From Sinorhizobium fredii USDA 257 (GTDB taxonomy: Bacteria > Pseudomonadota > Alphaproteobacteria > Rhizobiales > Rhizobiaceae): DNA of 64,000 nucleotides. How positions within the stretch are numbered: position 1 is the first letter of the stretch; each line of letters starts with the position of its first letter. A model generated the notes under the pieces. The model made no database searches. It was not told the DNA's origin and was given only the letters and a program-made list of their open reading frames with translations. This document shows, in pieces, positions 42,972 through 53,120 of this stretch. A program made the position numbers and the translations under genes. The DNA is taken from assembly GCF_000265205.3 (NCBI RefSeq), contig NC_018000.1, forward strand, positions 2,294,001-2,358,000. Reading direction: 5' to 3'.

Positions 42972-44477
42972 TCAATCCTCTTCGACGAAAACCTCCTCGC
43001 GCTTGGCCTTGACGCTCGGCAGGAAGACGACGACGAGCACGATGGCCGCGATCAGCAAGAGGACGGCACTGATCGGTCGGGTGACGAAGGTGGTCGGGTC
43101 GCCGCGCGATAGGATCATGGCGCGGCGAAGGTTTTCCTCGATCAACGGGCCGAGGACGAATCCGAGCAGCAGCGGCGCCGGCTCGCAACGCAATTTCAGC
43201 AACAGATACCCGACGAGACCGAAGAAGGCGACTGCATAGAGGTCGTAGACGTTGGAATTGACGCTGTAGACCCCGATCGAACAGAAGGCCATGATGATCG
43301 GAAACAAGATGAAATAGGGGATCTTCAGCAGCTTCACCCAGAGCCCGATCAGCGGCAGGTTCAGGACGACGAGCATCAGGTTGCCGATCCACATCGAGGC
43401 GATGATGCCCCAGAAGAGGGCGGGCTGTTCCACCGCCACATTCGGACCGGGCACGATGCCCTGGATGATCATTGCGCCGATCATCAGCGCCATCACCGGA
43501 TTCGCCGGGATGCCGAGGGTGAGCAGCGGAATGAACGAGGTCTGGGCGCCGGCGTTGTTGGCGCTTTCCGGTCCTGCGACGCCGGCGATGGCGCCTTTTC
43601 CGAATTCCTCCGGCCGGTCGGATATACGCTTTTCGACTGTATAGGAGGCGAAGGCGGCGAGGATCGCCCCACCTCCGGGCAGGATGCCAAGCGCCGAGCC
43701 GATCGCCGTGCCGCGCACCACTGGCCCAAACATTCTTTTGAAGTCCTCACGGGTCGGCATCAGCTCGCTGACCTTTGCCATCAACACTTCACGGGTCTTT
43801 TCGCTTTCGAGATTGCGCAGGATCTCGGCAATGCCGAAAACGCCGACGGCGAGTGCGACGAAATTGAGACCGTCGGCATATTCGCGAATGCCGAGGGTGA
43901 AGCGCGGCGTGCCGGAATAGATGTCGGTACCGACCAGCCCGAGCAAAAGGCCGAGCGCGACCATGGCGAGCGCCTTGACGATCGAGCCATGCGCCAACGC
44001 GACGGCGGAGATCAGACCGACGATCATCAGCGAGAAATATTCCGCCGCGCCGAATTCCAGCGCCATCGCGGTGAGCGGCGGCGCGAAGATTGCGACGAGA
44101 AAGGTCGAGACGGTTCCGGCGAAGAATGAGCCGAGCGCCGCGATCGCGAGCGCGGCGCCGGCGCGGCCGTTGCGGGCCATTTGATAGCCATCGATGGCGG
44201 TGACGGCGGAGGAGGATTCGCCCGGCATGTTGATCAGGATCGCTGTGGTCGAGCCGCCATATTGGGCGCCGTAATAGATGCCGGCGAGCATGATCAGCGA
44301 GGAAACCGGCTCGAGCTGGAAGGTGATCGGCAACAGCATGGCGATGGTCGCCGTGGCGCCGATGCCGGGCAGCACGCCGATGAGTGTGCCAAGGAGCACG
44401 CCGATCAGGCAGAAGAGCAGGTTAGCCGGCGAAGCGGCAGTGGCGAAGCCAAGGGCGAGATTGCTGAAAAGATCCAT
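42972..44477 (-). CDS. tctA: tripartite tricarboxylate transporter large subunit, 501 aa
   Basis: Ten to twelve membrane helices with TctA landmarks: LLGTLIGVLPGIGATATIAM, GIYYGAQYGGSTTAILINMP, PGESSSAVTAIDGYQMARNG and, in the second half, RGTAIGSALGILPGGGAIL and GIVPGPNVAVEQPALFWGII. Members work with TctB and a TctC binding protein to import citrate and other tricarboxylates. ATG at 44477 has CTAGGAGGCC upstream, nine bases after the tctB stop, so the two are co-expressed. No adjacent TctDE two-component system is present. Substrate specificity cannot be read from this subunit. Confidence 0.93.
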   Translation of the reverse strand: MDLFSNLALGFATAASPANLLFCLIGVLLGTLIGVLPGIGATATIAMLLPITFQLEPVSSLIMLAGIYYGAQYGGSTTAILINMPGESSSAVTAIDGYQMARNGRAGAALAIAALGSFFAGTVSTFLVAIFAPPLTAMALEFGAAEYFSLMIVGLISAVALAHGSIVKALAMVALGLLLGLVGTDIYSGTPRFTLGIREYADGLNFVALAVGVFGIAEILRNLESEKTREVLMAKVSELMPTREDFKRMFGPVVRGTAIGSALGILPGGGAILAAFASYTVEKRISDRPEEFGKGAIAGVAGPESANNAGAQTSFIPLLTLGIPANPVMALMIGAMIIQGIVPGPNVAVEQPALFWGIIASMWIGNLMLVVLNLPLIGLWVKLLKIPYFILFPIIMAFCSIGVYSVNSNVYDLYAVAFFGLVGYLLLKLRCEPAPLLLGFVLGPLIEENLRRAMILSRGDPTTFVTRPISAVLLLIAAIVLVVVFLPSVKAKREEVFVEED

Positions 44478-44486
44478 CGCGGCCTC

Positions 44487-44948
44487 CTAGAACCGGACCC
44501 AGGGGCCGAAACGCTCAAAGGGCAGATTGAGCCCGTAACTGAAGACGGCGACGGAGAAGACCGTCAGCACCAGCGAAATGGCGAGCGCCCAGTGCGGCTT
44601 CATCCGATGAGACGCGAAACAGGCGATGAGCGCCGTGAAGAACAGTGACGGAACGAAGCCCAGTCCACGAACGGTCAGGCCGAAAAAGATCGGCGCCGGT
44701 AGGATGAAGAACATGCCGCGCAGCGCGATCGGCCCCATTGGCTCGTGCTGAACCCTCATGGATTGAACCAGGATGACTGCGCCGAGTAACGTCAAAATCA
44801 CCGCGAGAAGGAGCGGGAAATAGCCGGGGCCCATGCGGAAGGCGGTGCCGAGCTCAAGATTGAACGACTGCCACGCGAAGAACAACCCGACAGCCGTCAG
44901 GATGCCGCCGCACAGCGCGTTGGTGGTATCGAAGGAGATGGATTTCAT
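44487..44948 (-). CDS. tctB: tripartite tricarboxylate transporter small subunit, 153 aa
   Basis: Four hydrophobic helices in 153 residues, with the TctB-type start (DTTNALCGGILTAVGLFFAW) and the FRMGPGYFPLLLAVILTLLG segment typical of the small membrane subunit. It helps TctA and shows little sequence conservation elsewhere. The ATG at 44948 has GGGGAACCG upstream. A strong 14-bp hairpin at 45087-45125 lies in the 240-base gap after tctC. The close spacing to tctA supports one operon. Confidence 0.85.
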   Translation of the reverse strand: MKSISFDTTNALCGGILTAVGLFFAWQSFNLELGTAFRMGPGYFPLLLAVILTLLGAVILVQSMRVQHEPMGPIALRGMFFILPAPIFFGLTVRGLGFVPSLFFTALIACFASHRMKPHWALAISLVLTVFSVAVFSYGLNLPFERFGPWVRF

Positions 44949-45086
44949 CGGTTCCCCATTTCTTGTTGTTTCGGACGTTGCCGCTGCGCCCTGCTTCTTG
45001 GCGGTGTCCTCGCTTTTTTCCGGCTACGCCCAGCGTCCTGCGCAAGTTGACGGCTGTCAACTCCCGTCGGGGCTGCCGATCGATTT

Positions 45087-45125
45087 CTCCGACCGGTCGC
45101 TGCCCCACAGCGCGACCGGTCGGAG
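45087..45125 (-). repeat. perfect 14-bp inverted repeat between tctC and tctB
   Basis: CTCCGACCGGTCGC (45087-45100) pairs perfectly with GCGACCGGTCGGAG (45112-45125) across an 11-base loop. No T-run follows on either strand. It lies 64 bases past the tctC stop and probably limits 3' decay of tctC mRNA or partially terminates it, giving more binding protein than permease. Confidence 0.65.
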
Positions 45126-45188
45126 GCGATGCCGCTGCCGCCCCGCTCCCTGTACGAGAACAGATTGGCTGCTGCTCGCGGGAGCCAA

Positions 45189-46166
45189 TTAGTCGGCGTA
45201 CTGGCCGGCCGCCTCGATTACCGGCTTCCAGCGAGCGATCTCGCTTTCGAGCTTGGCCTTCAGGGCCGCCGGCGTCGCGTCAGCCTCGCTGGACGGCTCG
45301 GTGCCGAGTTCGCCGAAGCGGGCGGCGACGTTCTCGTCCTTGAGGGCCTTTTGCAGTGACTTGGAGAGGCGCTCGGTAACCTCAGCGGGCGTGCCCTTCG
45401 GAGCATAGACGCCGTGCCAGATGCCGACTTGGAAACCCTGAAGACCGGCTTCTTCAGCCGTCGGAAGGTCGGGGAAGATCTTCAGTCGCTTCGGCGAGGT
45501 GACGGCATAGGCCTTGATCGTGCCGCCTTGGATCTGCTTCGTCGTGTTGGTCGTCTGATCGCACATGATGTCGACCTGGCCGCCGAGCAGATCTGTCATG
45601 GCCGGGCCGGTGCCCTTGTAAGGCACGGTCGTCAGCGGCGTGTCGATGGCGTCCATGAACATCATGCCGCAGAGGTGAGATGCGGCGCCGATGCCGGCAT
45701 TGGCGACCGTCACCGTATCCTTGTTGGCCTTGGCGTATTCGATCACCCCCTTGAGATCGGTCGGCTCGAAATCCTTGCGGGCGACGATCGTCATCGGCAC
45801 CTCGGTGACGAGGCCGACATATTCGAAGGCGTTCAGCGTGTCGTAGGCGAGCTTGCGATAGAGTGTGGCGCTGGTCGCCATGCCGATGTGGTGGAGCAGG
45901 ATCGTGTAGCCGTCGGGATCGGCCTGGGCGACGCGGCCGGCACCGAGCGTGCCGCCGGCGCCGCCGACGTTCTCGACGATGATCTGTTGGCCGAGGTCCT
46001 TCGACATCGACTCGGCGACGAGACGGGCGACCGTGTCGGTCGGCCCGCCGGCCGAGAAGGGCACCACCATGGTGATCGTGCGCTCCGGATAGGTTTGGGC
46101 GCTGGCCGAAGCGGCAAACAGGGAAACGGCGGCGACGGCGCCCAGAAGCGCGTTCAAAATTTTCAT
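45189..46166 (-). CDS. tctC: tripartite tricarboxylate transporter binding protein, 325 aa
   Basis: Signal peptide 1-23 (ending ASASA) precedes a TctC/BUG fold: YPERTITMVVPFSAGGPTDT, VARLVAESMSKDLGQQIIVE, NVGGAGGTLGAGRVAQADPD, GYTILLHHIGMATSATL, and VPYKGTGPAMTDLLGGQVDI. These receptors bind tricarboxylates and other carboxylates in the periplasm. The start at 46166 has GGGAGGAAAAG upstream. It is the first gene of tctCBA. There is no adjacent regulator, and the 200 bases upstream contain no palindrome that stands out. Confidence 0.92.
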   Translation of the reverse strand: MKILNALLGAVAAVSLFAASASAQTYPERTITMVVPFSAGGPTDTVARLVAESMSKDLGQQIIVENVGGAGGTLGAGRVAQADPDGYTILLHHIGMATSATLYRKLAYDTLNAFEYVGLVTEVPMTIVARKDFEPTDLKGVIEYAKANKDTVTVANAGIGAASHLCGMMFMDAIDTPLTTVPYKGTGPAMTDLLGGQVDIMCDQTTNTTKQIQGGTIKAYAVTSPKRLKIFPDLPTAEEAGLQGFQVGIWHGVYAPKGTPAEVTERLSKSLQKALKDENVAARFGELGTEPSSEADATPAALKAKLESEIARWKPVIEAAGQYAD

Positions 46167-46368
46167 CTTTTCCTCCCGGATGACATTGTCCACCAGCCGG
46201 CACGGTTCCTCCCGCCGGTTCTGGTTGCACCCATTAGCAAACGGGATTTTACCACAGACAACCGGTGCCCGCGGGCATTTTGCGCATTTCCCGCGCGAGC
46301 GGCGGGGCGATGGGTGGATTCGGAAACAAAAGCGTCTGGCAATGGGTGGATTTCTACCCATTGCGCGG

Positions 46369-47160
46369 TCAGGAACCGGTGCGCCGCCGAAGATTTTGAA
46401 TCTCCGCCTCGGTGAGCGGCCGGATCGCTCCCTTCGGCAGGTCGCCGAGACTGATCTCGCCGATCGAGACGCGGATGAGCCGCAGGCATTCGAAACCGAG
46501 CGCCTCCAGCATGCGGCGGATTTGGCGGTTGCGTCCTTCCTGGAGCTCGACCTCGATCCAGGAGTTCCTGCCGCCGCTTCTCAGGCCGCGAACATGCGTC
46601 GCCTTCAGCACCTCGCCGCCCTCGGTCACTCCATCCATCATCGCCCGAGCCGAGGCCTCATCGAAGAAGCCGCGCACCTGGACGTGATAGATCTTGCCGA
46701 GATGGGTCGCCGGATCGAGCAGGCGCTGCGCCAGAACGGTGTCGTTGGTGAAGAGCAGCAGCCCTTCGCTCGCCTTGTCGAGCCGCCCGACCGGCGAGAG
46801 GAAGCGGGCATCGACGTCTGCGAGGCAATCGAACACCGTCGGTCGCCCTTCCGGGTCGTCGCGCGTCGTCACGAGTCCGCGCGGCTTGTTCAGCATCAGA
46901 TAGGTCTTCGCCTCGGCGGCGATCGCGGTTCCATCGACGGCGATCCTGTCCCTGTCGATATCAACCCAATGCGAAAGATCGGTCGTCCTGCGGCCGCCGA
47001 CACTGACGCGGCCCTCGGCGATCAGTTTCTCCGCCTGGGTGCGCGAGCAGTAGCCGAGCTTGGAGAGCGCCCGGGCAAGCGTGACGCGCCGGCCGGCGGC
47101 GCTGTCGCCGGCTTTCGCCCCGGCGGATTTCCTGCCTGGCAAGGGGCGGCGCTGCTTCAC
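46369..47160 (-). CDS. RsuA/RluB-type rRNA pseudouridine synthase, 263 aa
   Basis: An S4 RNA-binding domain at about 26-70 (RVTLARALSKLGYCSRTQAE, LIAEGRVSVGG) is followed by the catalytic region with the Asp in SPVGRLDKASEGLLLFTND (D128) and the C-terminal EGRNRQIRRMLEALGFECLR typical of RluB/E/F and RsuA. It isomerises uridine in rRNA; the exact position is not readable. GTG at 47160 is the start, with GGAG upstream. A basic N-terminal tail of 25 residues precedes the S4 domain. It is a core-like gene unrelated to its neighbours, suggesting a chromid or chromosomal neighbourhood. Confidence 0.9.
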   Translation of the reverse strand: MKQRRPLPGRKSAGAKAGDSAAGRRVTLARALSKLGYCSRTQAEKLIAEGRVSVGGRRTTDLSHWVDIDRDRIAVDGTAIAAEAKTYLMLNKPRGLVTTRDDPEGRPTVFDCLADVDARFLSPVGRLDKASEGLLLFTNDTVLAQRLLDPATHLGKIYHVQVRGFFDEASARAMMDGVTEGGEVLKATHVRGLRSGGRNSWIEVELQEGRNRQIRRMLEALGFECLRLIRVSIGEISLGDLPKGAIRPLTEAEIQNLRRRTGS

Positions 47161-47390
47161 CCGTCAATTCTCCGCGACTGCTGCTTTCAAATACTACAGA
47201 GTCCTGTGTGCGCCTAAACGCACGGCGATGTTGTGGTTTCTCTCGCACAGTCGGCGTCAACGGGCCAGAGCGAAATTCTTTCGATTGCCGCCGCTTTGAG
47301 ACGAAACCACAAGTGATAATGTTGCTCCAGACTTGTTGTAGGGCCGTCTCGGAAGGCGCTTTGTCCGATGCCGAGGGGGAGACGCGGATC

Positions 47391-48516
47391 ATGCGCAAGT
47401 CAATTCTCACAGGCCTGATCGCTCTGGCAGCGTCGTCGCTGCTGCAGGTCGCGGACACTTCGCTCTTGTCGGACGCCTTTGCGCAACAGACGCCTGCCCC
47501 GCCAGCTCCGGCCGAGGCTGCGCCGGAACCGCTCAGTGACGATGAACTCGAGGTCCTCGTCGCCCGCATAGCGCTCTATCCGGACGAGTTGGTGGCACTC
47601 GTCTCGGCCGCCCCTGAAGGTAGTCGAGGAGGGTGACAACATCATCATCCAGCCGGCGAACCCCGAAACAATCTATGTGCCGCAATATCCGCCGGAGATG
47701 CTCTACGAGCCTGACTACACGCCGGTGCCGATCGACTATTACGATGATCCCTATCCCGCCTATTGGTATCCGGGCGCGGCCTTCTTCGCCGGCGCTGTCA
47801 CCACCGGCGCGGTGTTCGGCGCCATTGTCGACTGGGGGGTCTGGGGCGGCGGCTGGGGTGGCGACATCGACGTCGACTGCAACCAGTGCTTCAACAACGT
47901 CGACTTCGATGGCAAGGTCAACTGGAACGACGTCGACTGGAAGAATGTCGTCCGCAGCAAGATCAGCCTTGACCGTGACCAGCTCAACAAGCTCGACCGA
48001 ACGAATCTCAAGAACAACATCAAGGCTGATGGCAACAACAACCTGCGCAACCGCGCCGCCGAGGTCAAACGCGATCGGCCGCAGGCGCGCCCGGGCGGCG
48101 GTGGCGCTGGCCAGGTCAGGGATGTTCGCAAGAGCACGCTCGAAGGACTGAAGGCCCAACCGAGACGGGAAGCCGCGGCGCGGCCGGCCGCGCGGCCTAG
48201 TGGTGGACAGGCGGTGGCGAAAGCAAGAGCCGACGGCGGCACGCCGAGCGTCAACCGGGCGAAGTGCAAGAAAGCCGTCGCAGGTCAACCGGCCGTCCGG
48301 CTAGGCCGGATGAGGGGCCGAGCGCAACGCGAGGACAGGCTCACAGCGTGGTGGCGGCGCGTGCCGATTGTTCGTAGGCGCCGGATAGGAAGCGCAGCAC
48401 GGCGGCGATTTCCGAGAGGGTTTCTTCCGAGGGGCGGGCCTTGGCGGTCGAGGCGACGAGTAGGCGCTCGCGAATCTGGGCGTAGCGTGCGCACGCCTCG
48501 GCGCCTCTTGCGGTGA
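47391..48516 (+). pseudogene. internally deleted DUF3300-family gene
   Basis: The ATG at 47391 opens a frame with a signal peptide (LTGLIALAASSLLQVA) and the DUF3300 start ELEVLVARIALYPDELVALV, then runs into a stop near 47636. One frame over, KVVEEGDNIIIQPANPET, IYVPQYPPEMLYEP and PYPAYWYPGAAFFAG continue the family to the Gly/Trp-rich and basic C-terminus. Intact members keep about 100 residues between these two blocks; here they are joined directly, so an internal deletion removed them and shifted the frame. The 3' end also runs into the convergent MarR gene. A secreted or envelope role is suspected in the family but unproven. Confidence 0.75.
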
Positions 48517-48925
48517 TGCGGATCGTCTTCTCCTTGCCCTGTTTGCCGGTCGTCACCAGGCCCGCCGCTTCGAGCTTGCGGATCGCATAGGTCGCGACGT
48601 GGGTGTCTTCGATGTCGAGGACGAGGCAGATCTCGGAGAGCTTCTTTCCCCGGTCGCGGTGGCGGATCGTGTGAAGCACCATGATCTCCATCGGCGAAAG
48701 GCCGGGAACGCCGGCGGCGGCCATGCAGCGCACCATCCAGCGGTGGAAGGCGTGCGAGGCGAGGATCAGGCCGTACTCCACTTCGGAAAGCCCCGGCGAA
48801 CCGCCTTCGGCAAGGTGAGCCGACGAAACGATCGGGCCGATGGGGGAGACGGGTTTCAGATGATCGGGGAGGGCGGTTTCGATCCACTCCCTCGTTTCAC
48901 GGCCTTGCTGCCGCCTCTTTGTCAT
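48341..48925 (-). CDS. MarR-like winged-helix regulator, 194 aa
   Basis: A MarR-type winged helix is readable at 75-145: GLSPMEIMVLHTIRHRDRGK, LSEICLVLDIEDTHVATYAI, RKLEAAGLVTTGKQGKEKTI. The N- and C-terminal helices would form the dimer interface. MarR proteins are usually released from DNA by small phenolic or other ligands. It is divergent from the 5-oxoprolinase-type gene at 49050, and a palindrome GACAAATTGTC lies between. I chose the ATG at 48925 with GGAGG seven bases upstream; a GTG directly before it is possible. Its stop lies inside the decayed DUF3300 gene. Confidence 0.83.
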   Translation of the reverse strand: MTKRRQQGRETREWIETALPDHLKPVSPIGPIVSSAHLAEGGSPGLSEVEYGLILASHAFHRWMVRCMAAAGVPGLSPMEIMVLHTIRHRDRGKKLSEICLVLDIEDTHVATYAIRKLEAAGLVTTGKQGKEKTIRITARGAEACARYAQIRERLLVASTAKARPSEETLSEIAAVLRFLSGAYEQSARAATTL

Positions 48926-48968
48926 CACAGCGCCTCCGAACCTGGTGGACTGACGTCATCATTTTATC

Positions 48969-48979
48969 GACAAATTGTC
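48969..48979. promoter_or_regulatory. candidate MarR operator
   Basis: GACAAATTGTC is a perfect 11-base palindrome centred 81 bases... upstream of the oxoprolinase gene (start 49050) and 49 bases upstream of the MarR start. It is AT-rich and of the size usual for MarR half-site pairs. Confidence 0.5.
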
Positions 48980-49049
48980 AACGAAATGCTCTTAATAGTG
49001 AGGCTTGCCAGAGATCGGCAACGAAGATCACGACGTGAGGGAATAGATC

Positions 49050-52000
49050 ATGAGCGCTAGCGGGACTTGGGTCTTCTGGGTGGATCGCGGCGGCACCTTC
49101 ACCGACGTGATCGGCCGCGACCCGCAAGGCCGGTTGCACGCCCTCAAAGTCCTCTCCGAGAATCCCGCCGCCTATCGAGACGCCGCCGTCCACGGCATCC
49201 GGCTGCATCTCGGCCTTGCCACCGGCGAGCCGGTGCCGGCCGGCATGATCGGCGAGGTCAGGATGGGCACGACGGTTGCCACCAATGCGCTGCTGGAGCG
49301 CAAGGGGGAGCGGTTGGCGCTGATCACGACGCGCGGTTTTCGCGATGCACTCAAGATCGGCTACCAGGAGCGCAAGAAGATCTTCGCCACCGAAATCCTC
49401 AAGCCGGAGGCACTCTATTCGGACACCGTCGAGCTGGACGAACGCGTGCTCGCCGACGGCACGGTCGAGCGTCCCATGGATGAGGATGCGGCGCGGCGTG
49501 CGTTGGAGGGGCTGAAGGCTGGGGGCTACCGGGCGGTCGCCATCGTCTTCATGCACGCCTACCGCTATCCCGAGCATGAAGCGGCCGTCGCCCGCATCGC
49601 CCGCGCCATCGGCTTCGATCAAGTCTCGGTCAGCCACGAGGTCTCGCCACTCGTCAAATATGTCGGCCGTGGCGACACGACCGTCATCGATGCCTATCTC
49701 TCGCCGGTGCTCGGCCGTTATGTGGCGCGCGTATCGGAGGAATTGGACGTCGCGCGCTCCGGCGCCCGGCTGATGTTCATGATGTCGTCCGGCGGGCTGA
49801 CGGCTGCCGACCTGTTCCAGGGCAAGGACGCGATTCTTTCCGGCCCGGCCGGCGGCGTCGTCGGCCTTGCCAGGACGGGCGGGGCCGCAGGTTTCGACCG
49901 GGTCATCGGCTTCGACATGGGCGGTACCTCGACCGACGTCGCCCATTTCGACGGCGAATATGAACGCGCCTTCGAAACGGAAGTCGCCGGCGTGCGGGTG
50001 CGGGCGCCGATGATGCTGATCCATACGGTTGCCGCCGGCGGCGGTTCGATCCTCGATTTCGACGGCGAGCGCTTCCGCGTCGGGCCGGACTCGGCCGGCG
50101 CCAATCCGGGGCCTGCCTGCTACCGCAATGGCGGGCCGCTCGCCGTCACCGATGCCAATGTGATGGTCGGCAAGTTGATGCCGGAATTCTTCCCCGCGCT
50201 GTTCGGACCGGAGCAGGACCTGCCGCTCGATGTCGAGACGGTGCAGGCCCGTTTTGCTGCACTCGCCGCCGAGATCGGCGATGGCCGCAGCCCGGAGGAT
50301 GTCGCCGACGGCTTCATCCGGATTGCCGTCGCCAACATGGTCGAGGCGATCAAGAAGATTTCCGTGCAGCGCGGCTATGACGTGACGCGCTATGCGCTGA
50401 ACTGCTTCGGCGGCGCCGGCGGCCAGCACGCCTGCCTCGTTGCCGACGCGCTCGGCATCACGAGCATATTGCTGCATCCGATGTCGGGGCTTCTGTCCGC
50501 TTACGGCATGGGTCTTGCCGATATCCGCGCGACGCGGCAGAAGGCGCTCGGTGTGGCGCTCGACGATGCCGCACCGCTGGCACTTGCCAAGCTCGGCGCG
50601 GAACTGCAGTCCGAATGCCTTGCGGAACTCGACGCCCAGGAGATTGGCCGCGACCGTATCCGCACGCATCTGCGCGCCCATGTCCGCTATGCCGGTACGG
50701 ATACGGTGCTGGCCGTCGAAGCCACCTTCCCCGATCATGACGATCAACTGCGCCTCCGCCGCGAGTTCGAGACCCTGCACAAGCGCCGCTTCGGCTTCAT
50801 CGCCGAGAGCAAGCCGCTGGTGATCGATGCCGTCGAGGTCGAGGCGGTCGGCGGCGGGGCTGCCGAGATGGAGACGGACGGGCTCGCGGCCACCTCTGGC
50901 GAGGCGGTCGTTAGCCGGCAAACCCGCTTCTATTCGCAAGGCGAGTTCCATGACGCGCCGGTGGCGCTGCGGGCAGAAATCAAGCCGGGCCAGAGGCTGA
51001 CCGGTCCGGCGATCATCATCGAAGCGAACCAGACGATCGTCGTCGAGGAGGGCTGGCAGGCGGAACTGACGGCCAGGGACCATATCGTGCTGACGCGCAT
51101 CAAACCGCTGCCGGCGCGCACGGCGATCGGCACCAGGGCCGATCCGGTGATGCTGGAGATCTTCAACAATCTGTTCATGTCGATCGCCGAACAGATGGGC
51201 GTCACCCTGCAGAACACCGCCTATTCGGTGAACATCAAGGAGCGTCTCGATTTCTCCTGCGCGGTCTTCGACAACAAAGGCAATCTCGTCGCCAATGCGC
51301 CGCATATGCCGGTGCATCTCGGCTCGATGGATGCTTCGGTCGCAACCGCGATCCGTGAAAACCCGGTCATCCATCCGGGCGATGTGTTCCTGATCAACGC
51401 GCCCTATAACGGCGGCACGCACCTGCCGGACCTGACGGTCTGCACGCCGGTCTTCGATGACGAGGGTCGCGAGATCCGCTTCTGGGTGGCCAGCCGCGGC
51501 CACCACGCGGATATCGGCGGTATTTCGCCGGGCTCGATGTCGCCGCTCGCCACCAACATTGAGGAGGAGGGGGTCTATATCGACAATTTCAAGCTGATCG
51601 ACCGCGGCCGCTTCTGCGAAGAGGAACTGGAAAGGCTTTTGAACGGAGCGCGCTATCCGGTGCGCAACATCCTCCAGAACGTCAACGACCTGAAGGCGCA
51701 GGTCGCCGCCAACGAGAAGGGGGTGGCGGAACTGAAGAAGATGATCGCCCAATTCGGCGAAGACGTCGTCGAAGCCTATATGGGCCACGTTCAGGACAAT
51801 GCCGCCGAGAGCGTGCGCCGCGTCCTCGACCAGCTCGGCGACGGCGAATTCTCCTACGAGATGGACCAGGGCTGCCGGATCGTCGCAAAGATCTCCATCG
51901 ATGGCGCGAAACGCGAGGCGACGGTCGACTTCACCGGTACGTCGGCGCAGCGAGCGGACAATTTCAACGCACCGGAGCCGGTGACACGCGCCGCGGTCCT

Positions 52001-52664
52001 CTATGTCTTCCGGGTGCTGGTCGAGGCCCATATCCCAATGAATGCCGGCTGCCTGAGACCGATCCGAATCGTCATTCCCGAAGGCACGATGCTGTCGCCG
52101 CGCTATCCGGCCGCCGTCGTCGCCGGCAATGTCGAAGTCAGCCAGGCGGTGACCAATTGCCTGTTTGGCGCTGTCGAGGCGCAGTCCGCGGCACAGGGGA
52201 CAATGAACAATCTCACCTTCGGCAACGATCACTATCAGTATTACGAGACGATCTGCTCCGGCGCGCCGGCCGGGCCGGGTTACAACGGTGCCGACGCGGT
52301 CCACACCCACATGACCAATTCGCGGCTGACCGATCCGGAAATCCTCGAGACGCGGTTTCCGGTGGTGCTCGAGGACTTCCACATCCGCAAGGGCTCCGGC
52401 GGTCGCGGCAAGTGGTCGGCGGGCGACGGCACGGAGCGCACGATCCGGGCTCGCGAGCGGCTGGACTTCGCCATCCTTTCCGGCCACCGCCGCATCCGGC
52501 CGTTCGGGCTGAACGGTGGCGAGCCTGGCGAACTCGGCCGCAATCACGTTCGGCGCAATGACGGCCGCATCGAGGAACTGCCCGGATCAGCCCACACTGT
52601 TCTTGAGGCCGGCGAGGCCTTCACGGTGGTGACGCCGACCGGCGGCGGGTACGGGGAGGCCTAG
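49050..52664 (+). CDS. ATP-dependent 5-oxoprolinase / hydantoinase A-B fusion, 1204 aa
   Basis: The N-terminal 690 residues are HyuA-like: [20 protein letters not shown] (sugar-kinase-type phosphate loop), [37 protein letters not shown] and [15 protein letters not shown]. From about 700 the HyuB-like half starts ([60 protein letters not shown]) and ends with [16 protein letters not shown]. The full-length fusion matches eukaryotic-type 5-oxoprolinase, which hydrolyses 5-oxoproline to glutamate with ATP; hydantoinase activity is the alternative. ATG at 49050 with GAGGGA upstream. The divergent MarR-like gene is its probable regulator. Confidence 0.92.
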   Translation: MSASGTWVFWVDRGGTFTDVIGRDPQGRLHALKVLSENPAAYRDAAVHGIRLHLGLATGEPVPAGMIGEVRMGTTVATNALLERKGERLALITTRGFRDALKIGYQERKKIFATEILKPEALYSDTVELDERVLADGTVERPMDEDAARRALEGLKAGGYRAVAIVFMHAYRYPEHEAAVARIARAIGFDQVSVSHEVSPLVKYVGRGDTTVIDAYLSPVLGRYVARVSEELDVARSGARLMFMMSSGGLTAADLFQGKDAILSGPAGGVVGLARTGGAAGFDRVIGFDMGGTSTDVAHFDGEYERAFETEVAGVRVRAPMMLIHTVAAGGGSILDFDGERFRVGPDSAGANPGPACYRNGGPLAVTDANVMVGKLMPEFFPALFGPEQDLPLDVETVQARFAALAAEIGDGRSPEDVADGFIRIAVANMVEAIKKISVQRGYDVTRYALNCFGGAGGQHACLVADALGITSILLHPMSGLLSAYGMGLADIRATRQKALGVALDDAAPLALAKLGAELQSECLAELDAQEIGRDRIRTHLRAHVRYAGTDTVLAVEATFPDHDDQLRLRREFETLHKRRFGFIAESKPLVIDAVEVEAVGGGAAEMETDGLAATSGEAVVSRQTRFYSQGEFHDAPVALRAEIKPGQRLTGPAIIIEANQTIVVEEGWQAELTARDHIVLTRIKPLPARTAIGTRADPVMLEIFNNLFMSIAEQMGVTLQNTAYSVNIKERLDFSCAVFDNKGNLVANAPHMPVHLGSMDASVATAIRENPVIHPGDVFLINAPYNGGTHLPDLTVCTPVFDDEGREIRFWVASRGHHADIGGISPGSMSPLATNIEEEGVYIDNFKLIDRGRFCEEELERLLNGARYPVRNILQNVNDLKAQVAANEKGVAELKKMIAQFGEDVVEAYMGHVQDNAAESVRRVLDQLGDGEFSYEMDQGCRIVAKISIDGAKREATVDFTGTSAQRADNFNAPEPVTRAAVLYVFRVLVEAHIPMNAGCLRPIRIVIPEGTMLSPRYPAAVVAGNVEVSQAVTNCLFGAVEAQSAAQGTMNNLTFGNDHYQYYETICSGAPAGPGYNGADAVHTHMTNSRLTDPEILETRFPVVLEDFHIRKGSGGRGKWSAGDGTERTIRARERLDFAILSGHRRIRPFGLNGGEPGELGRNHVRRNDGRIEELPGSAHTVLEAGEAFTVVTPTGGGYGEA

Positions 52665-52804
52665 ACCACGAGATCACTTCCCGAACGCTCCATGTGGTGA
52701 CGACAGGCACTCACCACTGCATGATCGTGCGAGCCCTAGTGCCGAAATTGGCGACCGGGAAGTCATACGAAACTTCGGCGTTTCAACGATCTCGATCGGT
52801 CAGC

Positions 52805-52841
52805 TTGCAAACTGACTGCACAATTCTATAATGCAGTCAGT
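52805..52841 (+). promoter_or_regulatory. fitA promoter with inverted-repeat operator
   Basis: -35 TTGCAA (52805-52810), 16 bases, and -10 TATAAT (52827-52832). ACTGACTGCA (52811-52820) and TGCAGTCAGT (52832-52841) are perfect 10-bp arms placed across the spacer and the -10. Binding of the antitoxin complex here would block RNA polymerase. Confidence 0.75.
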
Positions 52842-52865
52842 GAATGCAAGTAGGAGGTTTTGACT

Positions 52866-53120
52866 ATGGCAATTCTGACCGTGCGGAATGTGCCTGATGA
52901 GGTGCACCGCGCACTGCGCGTGCGGGCCGCTATGCACGGCCGCAGCACGGAGGCGGAAGTCCGTGACATTCTGGAAAGTGCGGTGAAGTCCGGGCAGCGC
53001 ATCCACATGGGTGATGCCCTTGCGGAGCTGGGTCGGCGGGTGGGGCTGACGAACGACGACTTTGCAGTGTTTGACCAGCGACGCGACACGGCGCCGGCTG
53101 AGCCGATGAGGTTTGAATGA
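52866..53120 (+). CDS. fitA: FitA/StbC-type antitoxin, 84 aa
   Basis: The N-terminal 45 residues form a ribbon-helix-helix (ILTVRNVPDEVHRALRVRAA, MHGRSTEAEVRDILESAV), typical of FitA/plasmid stability antitoxins, and the C-terminal 35 residues form a flexible toxin-binding tail. It should neutralise the PIN toxin and repress the shared promoter. ATG at 52866 lies eight bases after AGGAGG; the TTG at 52860 is less suitable. The 3' end overlaps the toxin gene start (ATGA). Confidence 0.88.
   Translation: MAILTVRNVPDEVHRALRVRAAMHGRSTEAEVRDILESAVKSGQRIHMGDALAELGRRVGLTNDDFAVFDQRRDTAPAEPMRFE

Noticed and set aside
49050..52547. 1189-codon frame on the minus strand opposite the 5-oxoprolinase gene
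   Set aside because: A long antisense shadow of a GC-rich gene; rich in Arg, His and Asp with no domain, and the plus-strand gene has clear family motifs.
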